A DNA stretch of 64,000 nucleotides from Actinomadura rayongensis. GTDB taxonomy: Bacteria > Actinomycetota > Actinomycetes > Streptosporangiales > Streptosporangiaceae. Positions 60,063 through 64,000 of this stretch are shown one piece after another. Each line of letters begins with the position of its first letter. Position 1 is the stretch's first letter. Location: assembly GCF_009831215.1 (NCBI RefSeq), contig NZ_WUTW01000001.1, forward strand, positions 1,817,423 through 1,881,422, in the 5' to 3' direction. Position numbers and translations under genes: made by a program. The notes beneath the pieces were generated by a model. That model was not told the origin of the DNA, made no database searches, and worked only from the letters and a program-made list of their open reading frames with translations.

Positions 60063-61328
60063 TCAGACGGTCACCGCGTCGCGGACCGCGCTCACCGACG
60101 CGGCGATGATCTCCAGGCCGCGCGACAGGTCCGCCTCGGACGTGGTCAGCGGCGGCAGCAGCTTCACGACCTCCCCCTCGGGCCCGGACGTCTCCATGAG
60201 CAGGCCCCGCTCGAACGCCTCGGCGCAGACGCGCGGCGCCAGCTCCGGGTCCCGCATGACGAGGCCCCACGCGAGGCCCCGGCCGCGCACGGTCTCGACG
60301 GCGCCGGCGTTGAGCAGCGCGATCTCGTCCAGGCCCCGCTCGACGAGCCGGCCCTTGGCGAGGGTCTGCTGCTCCATGCCCGGGTCCGTCCAGTACTCCT
60401 CCAGCGCGCCGACGGCCGTGACGAACGCGGGGTTGAAGCCGCGGAACGTGCCGTTGTGCTCGCCGGGCTCCCACACGTCGAGGTCGCGGCGCATGAGCGT
60501 GATCGCGAACGGGAGGCCGTAGCCGGACAGGGACTTGGACAGGCACACGATGTCCGGGACGATCCCGGCCTCCTCGAAGGAGAAGAACGCGCCCGTCCGG
60601 CCGCAGCCCATCTGGACGTCGTCCACGATGAGCAGGATGTCGTGGCGGCGGCACAGGTCGGAGAGCCCGCGCAGCCACTCGGCGGTCGCGGCGTTGATGC
60701 CGCCCTCGCCCTGGACGGTCTCGACGATGACGGCGGCGGGCTTGTCCAGGCCGCTGCCGCTGTCGTCCAGCATCGTCTCGAACAGCAGGAAGTCGGGCGT
60801 GCGGCCGTCGAGGTAGTTGTCGTAGGGCATCGCGACGCCGTGGCCGAGCGGGACGCCCGCGCCGGTGCGCTTCATCGAGTTGCCGGTGACGGCGAGCGCG
60901 CCGAGCGTCATGCCGTGGAAAGCGTTGGTGAAGCTGACGACCGTCTCGCGCCCGGTGTACTTGCGGGCCAGCTTCAGCGCCGCCTCGACCGAGTGGTTGC
61001 CCGCCGGGCCCGGGAACTGGACCTTGTAGTCCAGCCCGCGCGGCTTGAGGACGATCTCCTCGAAACGCTCCAGGAAGGTGCGCTTGGCGGCCGTGTACAT
61101 GTCGAGGCTGTGGACGATCGAGTCCCCGGCGAGGTACTCCATCAGGCGCTGTTTCAGCAGCGGGTTGTTGTGGCCGTAGTTGAGCGTGCCCGCCCCGGCG
61201 AAGAAGTCGAGGTAGGTGCGGCCGTCCTCGGCGGTCATGTGGCTGCCGCGCGCGGTCGTGAACACGGCGGGCCAGCCGCGGCAGTAGCCGCGGACCTCGG
61301 ACTCCAGGCGGGCGAAGACGTCGGTCAT
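60063..61328 (-). CDS. ectB: Diaminobutyrate-2-oxoglutarate transaminase
   Basis: PLP class III aminotransferase producing L-2,4-diaminobutyrate from aspartate semialdehyde. 421 residues; [14 protein letters not shown] near the N terminus, substrate-binding [18 protein letters not shown] Asp in [18 protein letters not shown] Lys in [15 protein letters not shown] 61328 with GGAGG 4 bases upstream. Confidence 0.96.
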   Translation of the reverse strand: MTDVFARLESEVRGYCRGWPAVFTTARGSHMTAEDGRTYLDFFAGAGTLNYGHNNPLLKQRLMEYLAGDSIVHSLDMYTAAKRTFLERFEEIVLKPRGLDYKVQFPGPAGNHSVEAALKLARKYTGRETVVSFTNAFHGMTLGALAVTGNSMKRTGAGVPLGHGVAMPYDNYLDGRTPDFLLFETMLDDSGSGLDKPAAVIVETVQGEGGINAATAEWLRGLSDLCRRHDILLIVDDVQMGCGRTGAFFSFEEAGIVPDIVCLSKSLSGYGLPFAITLMRRDLDVWEPGEHNGTFRGFNPAFVTAVGALEEYWTDPGMEQQTLAKGRLVERGLDEIALLNAGAVETVRGRGLAWGLVMRDPELAPRVCAEAFERGLLMETSGPEGEVVKLLPPLTTSEADLSRGLEIIAASVSAVRDAVTV

Positions 61329-61356
61329 ATCTGCCTCCGGGCAGGTAGGGGCGGAA

Positions 61357-61431
61357 GACGATGGGCGGGGGGACTCGTGGCGGGAGGACGTTGGGCGGGG
61401 GGACTTGCGGCGGGGGGACTTGTGGCGGGGG
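61357..61431. repeat. 15-bp degenerate tandem repeat (5 units) between ectA and ectB
   Basis: Five units of GACntgnGGCGGGGG type, each exactly 15 bases: 61357, 61372, 61387, 61402, 61417. It lies wholly in the gap between the ectA stop and the ectB ribosome-binding site and keeps a multiple of three. Confidence 0.85.
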
Positions 61432-61438
61432 AGCGCGC

Positions 61439-61984
61439 TCAGCGCGAGGCGCGGCGGGGGACGGGGAGCGGGCCGATGCGGAACAGGACCTCGGGCTCGT
61501 GGTCCTCGGGGAGGTGCTCGACGCCGAACAGCGGCGTCCGGGACAGCTTGCAGCCGTGGTCGCGGGCGAAGGAGGTGAACATCGCGGTGGACGCGGTGTT
61601 GCCGGGCGTGACGGTCGCCTCCAGGAACCGGTGGCCGCGACCGCCGAGGCGGGCGCCGAGCCGGTCCAGCATGAGGCGGGCGAGGCCGCGGCCCCGGTGG
61701 GCGTGGTCGACGGCGACCTGCCAGACGAAGAACGTCCCGGGCGCGTCGGGCCGGACGTACCCGGTGACGAACCCGCACGGGCCGTCGTCGTCCTCGGCGA
61801 CGACGGAGGTCGCCGCGAAGTCGCGGCACCAGAGCGCGTAGCTGTAGGGGGAGTTGACGTCGAGGGCGCGGGAGTCGCGGGCGATCCGCCACAGGGCGGG
61901 ACCGTCCTCGGGGACCGGCTCCCGGAGGCGCACCTCGGTGCCGCCGGTGCGCCGGACGGGTGATTCCAGGGGTTGCGCTGCCAT
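61439..61984 (-). CDS. ectA: L-2,4-diaminobutyrate acetyltransferase
   Basis: GNAT enzyme giving N-gamma-acetyl-diaminobutyrate. 181 residues; acetyl-CoA motif [17 protein letters not shown], substrate region [13 protein letters not shown], and [11 protein letters not shown] typical for EctA. First gene of ectABCD. The ATG at 61984 has no clear ribosome-binding site; a TATAAC hexamer lies 35 bases upstream. Confidence 0.94.
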   Translation of the reverse strand: MAAQPLESPVRRTGGTEVRLREPVPEDGPALWRIARDSRALDVNSPYSYALWCRDFAATSVVAEDDDGPCGFVTGYVRPDAPGTFFVWQVAVDHAHRGRGLARLMLDRLGARLGGRGHRFLEATVTPGNTASTAMFTSFARDHGCKLSRTPLFGVEHLPEDHEPEVLFRIGPLPVPRRASR

Positions 61985-62018
61985 GTTCAGTAAACGTAGC
62001 GAACGCCGGACGGTGGCC

Positions 62019-62034
62019 GTTATAGATTGTTATA
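62019..62034 (-). promoter_or_regulatory. Putative ectA promoter (twin TATAAC)
   Basis: Minus strand carries TATAAC at 62034-62029 and again at 62024-62019, ten bases apart, in a locally AT-rich stretch. A 17-base upstream element reads CAAACA (62047-62042). Either could be the -10 for ectABCD. Confidence 0.45.
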
Positions 62035-62247
62035 CGGCGAATGTTTGGGTCCGAGGCGGGTCGGGTATGACGATTCGCTTGCAAATTCCGGGTACCCGGG
62101 GTGCGTCATTTCGCCCGTGTTAACTCGCCCGTTCGCGTGTCTGTGCAGGGCGTATCCGCGCGGCGGCCGTACGGCCCGGATCAAGCGTTTGCGTCCGCAA
62201 CTTCCCTCATGATCGGCGGTGCGGCCGGATCTTTTCGGTCTCATTTA

Positions 62248-62263
62248 TGTGAGGTGAATCACA
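62248..62263. promoter_or_regulatory. CRP/FNR-type operator palindrome
   Basis: TGTGA-GGTGAA-TCACA: both half-sites perfect, 6-base spacer, matching the CRP-family consensus of actinobacteria and enterobacteria. It is 264 bases upstream of ectA; no other start is nearby. Confidence 0.5.
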
Positions 62264-62464
62264 GCAAGGCGCGGTCAACGCGACGGCGGTGCCCTGCGTC
62301 ACGTCGGATTGAGCGAGGTCAGTGGGGGTAGGAAAGTCCTTCCACGCTCCGTCGGGCGCCCGCGACGGGCGCTGCGCGCGGTGCCGCGCGGCCCCCGCGT
62401 GCCGTCCGCCGTCGCCCCAGGCGGCCGGGGCGCGTGTTTCCACGGGCGAACTCCGCGCATTCCA

Positions 62465-62506
62465 CGGCCTATTCTTCCCGCGCACGCGCGCGAGAAGAAT
62501 AGGCCG
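62465..62506. other. Tall AT-containing hairpin
   Basis: Perfect 12-bp inverted repeat CGGCCTATTCTT (62465-62476) with 62495-62506; the 18-base loop is itself self-complementary (CGCGC / GCGCG). Unusual for its AT-containing arms in a 73% GC context. Confidence 0.6.
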
Positions 62507-62510
62507 CCAC

Positions 62511-62540
62511 GGGAAAAGGGCGCCGCCCGGGGCGCCCTCC
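62511..62540 (-). terminator. Terminator of proline iminopeptidase gene
   Basis: On the minus strand, 5 bases after the stop, stem GGGCGCC/GGCGCCC (62537-62531 with 62524-62518), 6-base loop, then TTTTCCC. Confidence 0.7.
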
Positions 62541-62541
62541 T

Positions 62542-64000
<1,459 letters not shown>

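Larger units (their letters stand above)
61985..62541. other. Non-coding region between ectA and proline iminopeptidase
   Basis: 557 bases without a supported gene. It contains the ectA promoter candidate (62019-62034), a perfect CRP-type palindrome (62248-62263), a long hairpin (62465-62506) and a terminator for the downstream gene (62511-62540). Short open frames here have no ribosome-binding sites. A small RNA cannot be excluded. Confidence 0.6.

Noticed and set aside
62027..62331. Short plus-strand open frames (61 and 76 residues) upstream of ectA
   Set aside because: No ribosome-binding site, no codon pattern and they overlap the promoter and CRP-like site.
62325..62345. GTAGGAAAGTCC resembling the conserved GAGGAAAGTCC of RNase P RNA
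   Set aside because: Only the short motif matches; no surrounding RNase P helices or length.

Overview
The window is about 73% GC, with strongly GC-biased third positions, many GTG and TTG starts, tightly overlapping stop/start codons and a tRNA without an encoded CCA end. This is chromosomal DNA of a high-GC actinomycete. The core gene order (trpB-trpA, lgt, gltB-gltD, pyk, ANTAR regulator, liv operon, polA, rpsA, coaE, uvrB) matches the conserved core known from Streptomyces and relatives. A Streptosporangiales/Thermomonosporaceae-like host is plausible but unproven.

Layout. 1-6544: end of the trp operon, a VKOR/DsbA oxidative-folding pair, lgt with a long acidic tail, and two paralogous single-pass membrane proteins. 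6545-12931: a leader region and the two glutamate synthase subunits. 12971-13101: a 12-nt tandem array. 13082-15151: a VOC protein and an AraC-type regulator divergent from a DJ-1/PfpI protein. 15287-18400: pyruvate kinase, a LAGLIDADG-like HTH gene directly 3' of tRNA-Leu(CAA), and an ANTAR response regulator. 18758-23696: a five-gene branched-chain amino acid ABC transporter. 23707-33934: a lipoprotein, thioesterase, DNA polymerase I, polysaccharide deacetylase, ribosomal protein S1, and a coupled nuclease-fold/GNAT/coaE set.

33931-45414 looks accessory. It holds a 1942-residue TIR - degenerate metallophosphoesterase - NACHT - pentapeptide - 15-blade WD40 protein that resembles STAND-type immune sensors, a SLC13/ArsB-like permease, a phosphodiester glycosidase, an uncharacterised membrane/cupin pair and an orphan histidine kinase. 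45517-54402 carries uvrB, a cyclase-family hydrolase, a decayed methyltransferase pseudogene, a membrane protein with a two-component system, a small zinc protein, an SGNH hydrolase and a DUF35 partner protein.

54406-61984 holds the Cys-less thiolase partner of that DUF35 protein, then a co-directional ectABCD-ehuBCDA cluster that would make ectoine, hydroxylate it and recapture it from outside. The window ends with a proline iminopeptidase and the start of an unknown gene.

The most interesting items are the TIR/pseudo-phosphoesterase/NACHT/WD40 protein, the uncharacterised 2TM/cupin pair, the methyltransferase pseudogene, the tRNA-linked LAGLIDADG gene, three in-register minisatellites and several apparently leaderless starts. 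All assignments come from reading the sequence and from family knowledge; no database search was run.
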